Source: JBOFCO01 sp051646105
GTDB taxonomy: Bacteria; Pseudomonadota; Alphaproteobacteria; Rhodobacterales; Rhodobacteraceae
Length of the DNA stretch: 22,360 bases
NCBI GenBank assembly: GCA_051646105.1
Contig: JBOFCO010000105.1
Coordinates: 1-22,360 of the forward strand
Direction of reading: 5' to 3'
Part shown: positions 15,897-22,277 of the stretch, piece by piece
Layout: every line of letters starts with the position of its first letter
Position numbering within the stretch: the first letter of the stretch is position 1
Notes under the pieces: model-generated
The model's input: only the letters and a program-made list of their open reading frames with translations
Database searches by the model: none
Told to the model about the DNA's origin: nothing
Program-made: the position numbers and the translations under genes

Positions 15897-16988
15897 TCAC
15901 TCTGCTGCGGTTCCGGGCATCATGCCGGGCACGTACTGGTGGAAATCCTCGCGGTAGGGGCGCGCGGTCGGCGGCAGCTCACGCTTCAGGAAGAAGTCCT
16001 CATAGGCAAGCTGACGCTTCAGCGCGGGCCACATTTCGCGGAACCCTTCCGCAATCGACAGGTTCGGCGGTGGCAGATCATCCTTGATCAGCGCATGCAG
16101 CCGGGGCAGGGCGTGATAGGGCACCATCGGGAACATGTGGTGTTCGACGTGATAGTTCATGTTCCAGTAGATGAACCGGCTGGCCGGGTTCATATAGACG
16201 GTGCGGCTGTTCAGCCGGTGGTCGATCACGTTGTCGGCCAGCCCGCCGTGTTGCAGCAGGCCGGTCATCACATGGTGCCACGCACCGTAAAGGCGGGGCA
16301 GGCCGATGACCATCAGCGGCAGGACCGAACCCATCCAGACGGCCAGTGCAATGGTGGCGGCATAGATCGCCATATGCACCTGTGCCGCGCGCCGGACCTT
16401 GCCCCATTCGCTTTCGGGGACAAAGGTGCGTTCTTCCGGCGTCGGGCCGGAAATGGCGTTGCGGACCAACGTGGGGAAAAACTTGATGACATCGATGATC
16501 CCGAAGAAGTTCAGGATCAGCTTGGCCATTTCCGGCGGGCGCATCACCGCGATTTCGGGATCGCGGCCAACGAAATAGGTTTCGGAATGATGGCGCGCAT
16601 GGCTCCACCGCCAGGTGGCGGGATTGCGCATGATCATGAAGCTGGCGATCTGATAGACCAGATTGTTCATCCACGGCGTGCGGAACGCCGTGCCATGGCT
16701 GCATTCATGCCAGCGAGAATCAGAGGCAGAGCCGTAAAGAACGCCGTAGGCCAGCCAGAACGGGGCGGACCACCAGCTTGGCCACAGCGCGATGCCGATC
16801 CCGGCAAGACCGATCATCAGCCCGTAAAGCAGCACCGTGTCGCGGATCGCCGGCGTGTCGGTGCGTGCCATAAGCTCTTTCATGGCCTTGCGCGGCACCT
16901 CGGTATGGTACCATTCGGCAGCCGTCAGGCCACTGTCGACGGCCCTGCGCGCGTCATCGCCAAACGGGCTGTAATCCCTTTTTGCCAT
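15897..16988 (-). CDS. membrane di-iron desaturase-fold oxygenase, MocD-like
   Basis: The 363-residue membrane protein has the three histidine boxes of fatty-acid desaturases and hydroxylases that hold a di-iron centre: HECSH (94-98), HARHH (130-134) and HVEHH (280-284). Hydrophobic segments lie at about 50-70, 74-90, 108-122, 155-175 and 205-230. WHHVMTGLLQHGGLADNVIDHRLNSRTV (238-265) is the block I associate with the MocD-type subgroup. The ATG at 16988 follows a strong GGGGAGG site and gives the normal length; the 33 codons upstream are dropped. With the Rieske gene next door it likely forms an oxygenase pair. In rhizopine catabolism MocD/E are needed to remove the O-methyl group of 3-O-methyl-scyllo-inosamine. 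A lipid hydroxylase role is not excluded. Confidence 0.88.
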   Translation of the reverse strand: MAKRDYSPFGDDARRAVDSGLTAAEWYHTEVPRKAMKELMARTDTPAIRDTVLLYGLMIGLAGIGIALWPSWWSAPFWLAYGVLYGSASDSRWHECSHGTAFRTPWMNNLVYQIASFMIMRNPATWRWSHARHHSETYFVGRDPEIAVMRPPEMAKLILNFFGIIDVIKFFPTLVRNAISGPTPEERTFVPESEWGKVRRAAQVHMAIYAATIALAVWMGSVLPLMVIGLPRLYGAWHHVMTGLLQHGGLADNVIDHRLNSRTVYMNPASRFIYWNMNYHVEHHMFPMVPYHALPRLHALIKDDLPPPNLSIAEGFREMWPALKRQLAYEDFFLKRELPPTARPYREDFHQYVPGMMPGTAAE

Positions 16989-17036
16989 TTCTGCCTCCCC
17001 TCGCCAGTCAACATGAGCATTCCGGACTTGCGAAAA

Positions 17037-17052
17037 TAGAATACAAATTCCA
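17037..17052 (-). promoter_or_regulatory. GGAA-N6-TTC(C/T) box upstream of the moc-like minus operon
   Basis: On the minus strand the site reads TGGAATTTGTATTCTA, a 6-bp inverted repeat with one mismatch. It matches the better copy at 18255-18270 in 12 of 16 positions. It lies about 50 bases upstream of the desaturase start and covers a -10-like TATTCT, so binding would block that promoter. It deviates from GGAA-N6-TTCC by one base. Confidence 0.45.
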
Positions 17053-17080
17053 GAATTTCGAAAGTGCGACGTTGAAGTAA

Positions 17081-17096
17081 TCGTCATTTATCGTCA
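17081..17096 (-). promoter_or_regulatory. TGACGA direct-repeat motif, copy 1
   Basis: Read on the minus strand this is TGACGATAAATGACGA, two TGACGA units 10 bases apart. The same layout occurs at 18191-18206 with 14 of 16 identical bases. It sits between the divergent desaturase and LacI-family genes, a likely regulator site for the island. Confidence 0.6.
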
Positions 17097-17112
17097 CGAT
17101 CGGCAAAACACC

Positions 17113-17128
17113 TGACGAAAATTCGTCA
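17113..17128. promoter_or_regulatory. TGACGAA-N2-TTCGTCA palindrome before lacI
   Basis: TGACGAAAATTCGTCA has perfect 7-base arms around two central bases and ends 10 bases before the LacI-family start codon. It uses the same TGACGA unit as the direct repeats nearby. Position and symmetry fit an autoregulatory operator of the LacI-family protein. Confidence 0.7.
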
Positions 17129-17138
17129 TAGGGGGCAT

Positions 17139-18173
17139 ATGGCACGCAGGCCCGGACTGGCAGATCTTGCAGCGGCGGCGGGGGTTTCGCTGGCGACGGT
17201 CGACCGCGCGCTGAACGGACGGCAGGCGGTGGCCGCAGATACGCGGGCCGGTATCGCCGAGGCGGCGGCGCGAATCGGTCATCCCGCCGCCGCGCGGCTT
17301 CTGGGGGCGGGCAGTGGCCAGCCCGCCCCTGTGGTGCGTTTCGGGGTGGTGCTGCACAAGCAGGGTCAGGATTTCTATCGCGCCTTTGCCGAGGAACTGC
17401 ATCGCGCCGTGGTGCGTGTGCCGAATGTGTCGGGCCGTCTGGTGCTGGAGTTTTCGGTGTCGCAGGCGCCGGGGGAAATGGCTTCGCTTTTGCGGTCAAT
17501 GGCCGGGCGATGTGATGTGCTTGCCGCGACGGCGGTCAACCATCCGGAGGTGACGGCAGCGGTCGAGGATTTGCGGGCTGCGGGACTGCGGGTGTTTTCG
17601 TTGCTGTCGGATTTCGCGCAGGGGGTGCGGGCAGGATATATCGGGCTCGACAACCTCAAGATCGGGCGCACTGCAGGCTGGATCACGACGATCTGCACCA
17701 AAAAACCCGGCAGGCTGCTGCTGTTTGTCGGCGGGCACCGCTGGCACGGGCATGAACTGCGCGAGGCGGGCTATCGCGCCTATCTGCGTGAAATGGCGCC
17801 GCACCTGACAGTGATGGATACCATCGTCAATCTGGAAACCCGGCAACTGACCTATGAAACCACACTGGCGGCGCTGGCGCGGCACCCGGACCTGCGTGGC
17901 ATCTATGTCGCTGGCGGCGGGATGGAGGGCGCGATTGCCGCCCTGCGCGAGGCACGGCACCCCGGGGAACTGGTCATGGTGGCCCCGGCGATGACCGGCG
18001 ATTCGCGCGCAGGACTGGCCGATGGTTTTGTAACGATGGTCACCGACACACCGCTGGAAAAACTGTGCCGCGAACTGTTCGACCGGATGGCGCAGCTTGC
18101 CGCCGATCCGGAAAGCGCTGACGCAGGGCAGCTTTACCTTGCCCCTGACATTCACGTCGCGGAATCGATCTGA
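17139..18173 (+). CDS. LacI-family transcriptional regulator
   Basis: The 344-residue protein starts with a LacI-type helix-turn-helix, LADLAAAAGVSLATVDRALNGR (7-28), followed by hinge residues and a periplasmic-binding-protein-like ligand domain from about residue 66 (VRFGVVLHKQGQDFY). The effector is probably the sugar or cyclitol handled by the island. It is divergent from the desaturase operon and upstream of the IolI-like/ABC operon, so it can act on both control regions; TGACGA motifs in both support this. AGGGGG precedes the ATG. Known rhizopine clusters use a GntR-type regulator, MocR, so a LacI-type here is a difference. The start is firm because the HTH begins at once. Confidence 0.92.
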   Translation: MARRPGLADLAAAAGVSLATVDRALNGRQAVAADTRAGIAEAAARIGHPAAARLLGAGSGQPAPVVRFGVVLHKQGQDFYRAFAEELHRAVVRVPNVSGRLVLEFSVSQAPGEMASLLRSMAGRCDVLAATAVNHPEVTAAVEDLRAAGLRVFSLLSDFAQGVRAGYIGLDNLKIGRTAGWITTICTKKPGRLLLFVGGHRWHGHELREAGYRAYLREMAPHLTVMDTIVNLETRQLTYETTLAALARHPDLRGIYVAGGGMEGAIAALREARHPGELVMVAPAMTGDSRAGLADGFVTMVTDTPLEKLCRELFDRMAQLAADPESADAGQLYLAPDIHVAESI

Positions 18174-18190
18174 CGACTGGACTTGCCGGA

Positions 18191-18206
18191 TGACGATATT
18201 TGACGA
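18191..18206 (+). promoter_or_regulatory. TGACGA direct-repeat motif, copy 2
   Basis: TGACGATATTTGACGA repeats the unit 10 bases apart, just upstream of a candidate -35 at 18210. A third TGACGA overlaps the lacI stop at 18171. It is nearly identical to the copy at 17081-17096, pointing to shared control of both operons. Confidence 0.6.
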
Positions 18207-18209
18207 AGG

Positions 18210-18237
18210 TTGCAAGCGATGATGTGGAATATATCAT
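18210..18237 (+). promoter_or_regulatory. candidate promoter of the IolI-like/ABC operon
   Basis: TTGCAA (18210-18215) and TATCAT (18232-18237, 5 of 6 matches to TATAAT) are 16 bases apart. The TGACGA repeat is directly upstream and the GGAA-N6-TTCC palindrome directly downstream, an arrangement suited to one activating or repressing site and one repressing site. Confidence 0.5.
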
Positions 18238-18254
18238 TTACGACAGTCTAAATT

Positions 18255-18270
18255 TGGAATATCAATTCCA
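18255..18270 (+). promoter_or_regulatory. GGAA-N6-TTCC palindrome (IolR-like box)
   Basis: TGGAATATCAATTCCA has perfect 6-base arms. Its core fits GGAA-N6-TTCC, the motif reported for the inositol regulator IolR in Sinorhizobium meliloti. It lies just downstream of the candidate promoter. A further TGGAAT half lies exactly 30 bases upstream at 18225. It may bind an IolR elsewhere in the genome or the local LacI-family protein. Confidence 0.55.
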
Positions 18271-18302
18271 TTGACGCCAGACCACACGGGGGAGCCTGAC
18301 CG

Positions 18303-19109
18303 ATGACCGCATTCGCGCTGAATCACATGACGACGCCGAACTTGCCGTGGCAGGGCGTGGTCGACCTGGCGGCGTCGCTGGGCTGTGTCGGCGTCGAATT
18401 CCGCAATGACCTGACGGGGCCGCTGTTCGGTGGCGACGACCCGGCTAAGGTGGGCGCTGCGCTGCGGGCCAAGGGGCTGCGCTTTCTGGCGCTGGCGGAA
18501 GTGAAGATGTTCAACGACTGGTCCGATGCCAAGGCGGCCGAGGCGGATGCGCTGATGCGCATCGCGGTTGCAGCCGGGGCGGAAGCCGTCAGCCTGATCC
18601 CGCGCAACGACAATGTTGCGACCGACCGGGGCGAAAGCCGCAAGGTGTCGGAACTGGCGCTGCGCGAACTGCTGCCGATGCTGCGCGGTCACGGGCTGAA
18701 GGCGATGGTAGAGCCGCTGGGGTTCGAGGTCTGCTCGCTGCGTTACAAGGATGTTCTGGCCGATGCGATCGATGCCGTGGGCGGGGCTGGCACCTATTTC
18801 ATGGTGCATGACACGTTCCATCACGCGCTTGCCGGGTTCGGGCCGATCTTTCCCGAACTGACCGGCATCGTTCACGTCTCTGGCGTCAAGGATATGATTT
18901 TGCTGTCCGAAATGCGTGACCCGCACCGGGTTCTGGTCGATGCCGATGACCTGCTAGGCAATGTGGCCCAGATCCGTGCGTTGCAGCGCGGCGGCTACCG
19001 CGGCCCGGTCAGCTACGAATGCTTCGCGCCCTCGGTTCATGCGCTGGCCGATCACGGCCCGGCGCTGCGGGCGTCCATGGAATTCATCGCTTCGGGAGTA
19101 GCTGCCTGA
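18303..19109 (+). CDS. IolI/MocC-like TIM-barrel isomerase
   Basis: The 268-residue protein is a xylose-isomerase-like (AP endonuclease 2 family) TIM barrel. It resembles 2-keto-myo-inositol isomerase IolI as I recall it: LNHMTTPN (6-13), VGVEFRND (29-36), VEPLGF (136-141), MVHDTFHHALAG (167-178), IVHVSGVKD (189-197) and SYECFAP (237-243). The expected metal ligands are Glu137, Asp170, His191 and Glu239, with spacing like that of IolI. MocC of rhizopine catabolism belongs to the same superfamily. It likely isomerises or dehydrates a keto-inositol made by a dehydrogenase of the island. GGGGGAG lies eight bases before the ATG. It leads the transport operon. Confidence 0.87.
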   Translation: MTAFALNHMTTPNLPWQGVVDLAASLGCVGVEFRNDLTGPLFGGDDPAKVGAALRAKGLRFLALAEVKMFNDWSDAKAAEADALMRIAVAAGAEAVSLIPRNDNVATDRGESRKVSELALRELLPMLRGHGLKAMVEPLGFEVCSLRYKDVLADAIDAVGGAGTYFMVHDTFHHALAGFGPIFPELTGIVHVSGVKDMILLSEMRDPHRVLVDADDLLGNVAQIRALQRGGYRGPVSYECFAPSVHALADHGPALRASMEFIASGVAA

Positions 19110-19119
19110 GCGTTGATAT

Positions 19120-19138
19120 ACCGCCCCAGGGGGGCGGT
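19120..19138 (+). repeat. intercistronic hairpin before the binding-protein gene
   Basis: ACCGCCCC (19120-19127) and GGGGCGGT (19131-19138) make a perfect 8-bp stem with a 3-base loop in the 78-base gap. A second, bulged pairing of GTCCGG (19137-19142) and CCGGAC (19161-19166) competes with its end. No T-run follows; it may protect the 5' end of a processed binding-protein message. Confidence 0.6.
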
Positions 19139-19187
19139 CCGGCAGGGAGAGAAGGTGCCGCCGGACACCATCAGTGGAGGAAAGAGA

Positions 19188-20129
19188 ATGAAGAAGACCC
19201 TTATCGTTGCCGGTTTCGCCTCGCTTCTGAGCACGACCGCCATGGCCGAAGGTATCGGCGTTTCCATGGCGCTGTTCGACGACAACTTCCTGACCGTTCT
19301 GCGCAACGGGATCCAGTCGCAGGCTGACGCTGCTGGTCTGAAAGTGCAGATCGAGGACGCGCAGAACGACGTGGCCAAGCAGCTTGACCAGATCAACAAC
19401 TTCATCGCGTCGGGCGTCGATGCGATCGTCGTGAACCCGGTCGATACCTCGGCCACGCAGGCCATGTCGGACGCCGCCAATGCTGCGGGCGTGCCGCTGG
19501 TCTATGTGAACCGTCAGCCGATCAACGTCGACACGCTGCCCGACAACCAGGCTTTCGTCGCGTCGAACGAAGTGGAATCCGGCACGCTGGAAACGCTGGA
19601 AGTCTGCCGCCTGCTGAAGGAAGCCGGCAAGACCGAAGCGAACATCTATGTCATGATGGGCGAACTGTCGAACCAGGCTGCCGTGCAGCGCACCGCCGAC
19701 ATCCACGACGTGATGGCTTCGGGCAACTGCGGCGTGACCCTGAACATCATCGACGAGCAGACCGCGAACTGGTCGCGTGATCAGGCGCAGTCGCTGATGA
19801 CGAACTGGCTGTCGACCGGCGCGGCGTTCGATGCCGTGATCGCCAACAACGACGAAATGGCGATCGGTGCCATCCAGGCGATGAAAGCGGGCGGCATGGA
19901 CATGGCCACCGTCATCGTTGGCGGCGTCGATGCCACGCAGGACGCGCTGGCTGCGATGCAGGCGGGCGATCTGGACGTGACCGTGTTCCAGAACGCGGCA
20001 GGTCAGGGCGCTGGCGCACTGGATGCGGCGACCAAGCTGGCCGCTGGCGAAGCGGTCGAACAGAAAGTCTATATCCCGTTCGAACTGGTCACCCCGGCGA
20101 ACGTCGCGGACTATCTGGCCAAGAACTGA
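19188..20129 (+). CDS. periplasmic sugar/cyclitol-binding protein of an ABC importer
   Basis: The 313-residue protein is a type I (RbsB-like) substrate-binding protein. The first 20 residues, MKKTLIVAGF then ASLLSTTAMA, are a Sec signal peptide ending AMA, with mature start EGIGVSMALFDDNF. QLDQINNFIASGVDAIVVNPVD, VPLVYVNRQP, ANNDEMAIGAIQAMKAGG and VGGVDAT are family blocks lining the hinge and pocket. It delivers ligand to the permease encoded downstream. MocB, the rhizopine-binding protein, and inositol-binding proteins are of this type, so a cyclitol ligand is likely from context but not proven. GGAGG sits seven bases before the ATG. Hairpins flank the gene on both sides, which suits a higher level of this subunit. 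Confidence 0.92.
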   Translation: MKKTLIVAGFASLLSTTAMAEGIGVSMALFDDNFLTVLRNGIQSQADAAGLKVQIEDAQNDVAKQLDQINNFIASGVDAIVVNPVDTSATQAMSDAANAAGVPLVYVNRQPINVDTLPDNQAFVASNEVESGTLETLEVCRLLKEAGKTEANIYVMMGELSNQAAVQRTADIHDVMASGNCGVTLNIIDEQTANWSRDQAQSLMTNWLSTGAAFDAVIANNDEMAIGAIQAMKAGGMDMATVIVGGVDATQDALAAMQAGDLDVTVFQNAAGQGAGALDAATKLAAGEAVEQKVYIPFELVTPANVADYLAKN

Positions 20130-20173
20130 TCCTTCGCGGATCACGATACGGCGCACCCGCGCTGTGATAGACT

Positions 20174-20202
20174 GCCGGTGGCGGCCAACCGCCGCCACCG
20201 GC
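20174..20202 (+). repeat. strong hairpin between binding-protein and permease genes
   Basis: GCCGGTGGCGG (20174-20184) pairs perfectly with CCGCCACCGGC (20192-20202) over 11 bp with a 7-base loop. It lies 45 bases after the binding-protein stop and 74 before the permease start. No T-run follows. Such hairpins often stabilise the upstream message and lower downstream expression. Confidence 0.75.
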
Positions 20203-20276
20203 CCTGCTGACCGGACCGCAGGTTTCGGGACAGGGTGATGGATGCCGCCCGGCACCATCGGCATGGGGGAAATCCA

Positions 20277-21347
20277 ATGACGCAGACACAGCACGGGGTC
20301 GGGGGGTTGACCTACGATCCGGCAAAAAAGGCACGCCCGCCGGAACTTAACGTATTCATGGCGCTTGTTCTGATCACGCTCGCGTTCGAGCTGATCGGCC
20401 GGGTGTTCATGGGCGACAGCTTCCTGTTCAACACCCGCGACAATGTCGATGCCATATTCAACTGGCAGCGGCTGAACATCATTATCCTTCAGGTTTCCAT
20501 CGTTGGCATCATCGCCCTCGGCGTGACGCAGGTCATCATCTCGGGCGGGATCGATCTGTCCTCCGGCTCGGTCGTGGGGGCGACCGCGATGATCGTGATG
20601 AGCTTTGCCCAGACCGCGATGGTTAATGGCAATCCCAACCCCAAGGCCATTTTCGGGGAATGGGCGATGGATCTGCCGGTACTGGTGCCGGTTCTGGTCG
20701 GTCTGGTCTGCGGGCTTGTGGCAGGTTTCGTGAATGGCGCGCTGGTCGCCTATACCCGCATTCCGCCGTTTATTGCCACGCTTGGCATGATGGTCTTTGC
20801 GCGCGGCCTGTCGCGCTGGTGGTCGAACGGCAATCCGGTTTCCTTCCCGACCGAAGGATATTCGGCCATTGGCAAGGGCATGATGCCGGTGCTTATCTTT
20901 GTGCTGCTGGCGATCCTGTTCCATGTGATCCTCACGCAGACGAAATACGGCAAGCACTGCTATGCGGTCGGGTCCAACGAACAGGCCAGCCGCATGTCGG
21001 GGATCAAGGTCAACAATCACAAGGTGCTGGTCTACAGCATCGCCGGAATGCTGGCTGCGCTGGCCGCCATCGTGCTGTCGTCCAAGAACCTGACGGCACA
21101 GGCGGGCATGGGGGTCATGTATGAACTTGATGCCATCGCCATGGCGGTGATCGGCGGCGTCAGCCTGCAGGGCGGGCGGGGATCGATCCTCGGCACGGTG
21201 CTGGGCGCGCTGATCTTCGGTGTCATCATCTCTGGCTTCACCTTCCTCAAGCTCGACGCCTATTATCAGGAAATGGTCAAGGGCGTCATCATCGTGGGTG
21301 CGGTTGTGCTGGACCAGTGGCGTCAGCAGAAACGCGGACGGGGGTAA
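20277..21347 (+). CDS. RbsC-type ABC transporter permease
   Basis: The 356-residue inner-membrane protein is the permease of a ribose/inositol-type importer. After a polar N terminus of about 24 residues there are roughly eight to ten hydrophobic segments. GGIDLSSGSVVG (90-101), GFVNGALVAYTRIPPFIATLGMM (150-172), the cytoplasmic coupling loop YAVGSNEQASRMSGI (229-243) and GGVSLQGGRGS (293-303) are diagnostic. It probably acts as a homodimer with the ATPase encoded next. GGGGGA lies before the ATG; the frame is open 14 codons further upstream without need. The ATPase gene starts only six bases after its stop. Confidence 0.93.
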   Translation: MTQTQHGVGGLTYDPAKKARPPELNVFMALVLITLAFELIGRVFMGDSFLFNTRDNVDAIFNWQRLNIIILQVSIVGIIALGVTQVIISGGIDLSSGSVVGATAMIVMSFAQTAMVNGNPNPKAIFGEWAMDLPVLVPVLVGLVCGLVAGFVNGALVAYTRIPPFIATLGMMVFARGLSRWWSNGNPVSFPTEGYSAIGKGMMPVLIFVLLAILFHVILTQTKYGKHCYAVGSNEQASRMSGIKVNNHKVLVYSIAGMLAALAAIVLSSKNLTAQAGMGVMYELDAIAMAVIGGVSLQGGRGSILGTVLGALIFGVIISGFTFLKLDAYYQEMVKGVIIVGAVVLDQWRQQKRGRG

Positions 21348-21352
21348 TCGAC

Positions 21353-22123
21353 ATGGCTGACATCATTCTTGAAACGCGCGGCCTGACCAAACACTACGGC
21401 GGTGTCCACGCGCTGTCTGACGCCAATTTCACCCTGGAAAAGGGTGAACACGTGGCGATCATGGGCGACAACGGGGCGGGGAAATCCACCTTTGTGCGCC
21501 AGATCACCGGCGTTGAGCGCCCCACCCGCGGCCAGATCATCTTTGACGGGGTGGAACACACGTTCGAAAGCCCGATCGAGGCGCGCGAGGCCGGGATCGA
21601 AACGGTGTTCCAGACCCTTGCGCTGGCCGACGACCTTGACGTGCCATCGAACCTGTTCCTGGGCCGGGAAAAATTCCGCTTCCGCCTTGGGCCGTTCTCG
21701 ATCCTGGACAAGAGGGCAATGCGCGATGCCACGATGCAGGCGCTGGTCAAGACCGGGGTCAAGATCCCGAACCTGATGAACACCATCCGCAACATGTCGG
21801 GCGGCCAGCGGCAATGCGTGGCCATCGCCCGCACGGCGGCCTTCAAGTCAAAGCTCGTCATCATGGACGAACCGACGGCGGCGCTGGGCGTGCAGGAAAC
21901 CGCGCAGGTGGAAAACATCATCCGCACCCTGAAAGAGGCGGGCGAGCCGCTGATCCTGATCAGCCACAACATGCGGCAGGTGTTCGATCTGGTCGACCGG
22001 ATCATCGTCTTCCGGCGCGGGCGCATCGTGGCCAACCTTCGCAAGTCGGAAACCAGCGGTGAGGATGTGGTTTCCTACATCACCGGCGCCAAGACCGGGG
22101 CGGAGTTTGCGGGGGCGGCGTAG
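21353..22123 (+). CDS. sugar ABC transporter ATPase, single domain
   Basis: The 256-residue protein has one complete ATPase domain: Walker A GDNGAGKST (38-46), Q-loop near FQTLAL (86-91), signature MSGGQRQ (148-154), Walker B LVIMDEP (168-174) and the switch histidine in LISHN. It powers the permease by homodimerising. Ribose-type importers commonly use a fused double-ATPase of about 500 residues; this single-domain form is like FrcA of the fructose/inositol-type systems in rhizobia. GGGGG lies just before the ATG, and the gene follows the permease by five bases. It is the last transport gene; a 154-base gap follows before the dehydrogenase. Confidence 0.93.
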   Translation: MADIILETRGLTKHYGGVHALSDANFTLEKGEHVAIMGDNGAGKSTFVRQITGVERPTRGQIIFDGVEHTFESPIEAREAGIETVFQTLALADDLDVPSNLFLGREKFRFRLGPFSILDKRAMRDATMQALVKTGVKIPNLMNTIRNMSGGQRQCVAIARTAAFKSKLVIMDEPTAALGVQETAQVENIIRTLKEAGEPLILISHNMRQVFDLVDRIIVFRRGRIVANLRKSETSGEDVVSYITGAKTGAEFAGAA

Positions 22124-22247
22124 CCCCCCTACTTACAAGGCATAAATGGCTGTTTCCGCTCGGCCGTGCCAGAACCATCATTGATCTTGGGGCCTGCGGT
22201 GACGCGGGCCCTTCTTCCCGCCAGCCGGGATTTCTGTCCAGCCCCAA

Positions 22248-22257
22248 ATCTGACGAC
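22248..22257 (+). promoter_or_regulatory. ATCTGACGAC element before the terminal dehydrogenase gene
   Basis: The 10-mer ATCTGACGAC also occurs at 18168-18177, and both contain the TGACGA unit of the island's motifs. It lies 20 bases before the dehydrogenase start in the 22124-22277 gap, which also holds GGGCC/GGGCCC-rich sequence with weak pairing. It may be a half-site; a single short match is weak evidence. Confidence 0.3.
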
Positions 22258-22277
22258 CCGAACAAGGAACAATCGGA

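Noticed and set aside
18954..21020. Long antisense open frame of 688 codons opposite the isomerase, binding-protein and permease genes
   Set aside because: His/Arg/Asp-rich product typical of antisense frames in GC-rich coding DNA; the plus-strand genes have clear motifs, signal peptide and ribosome binding sites.
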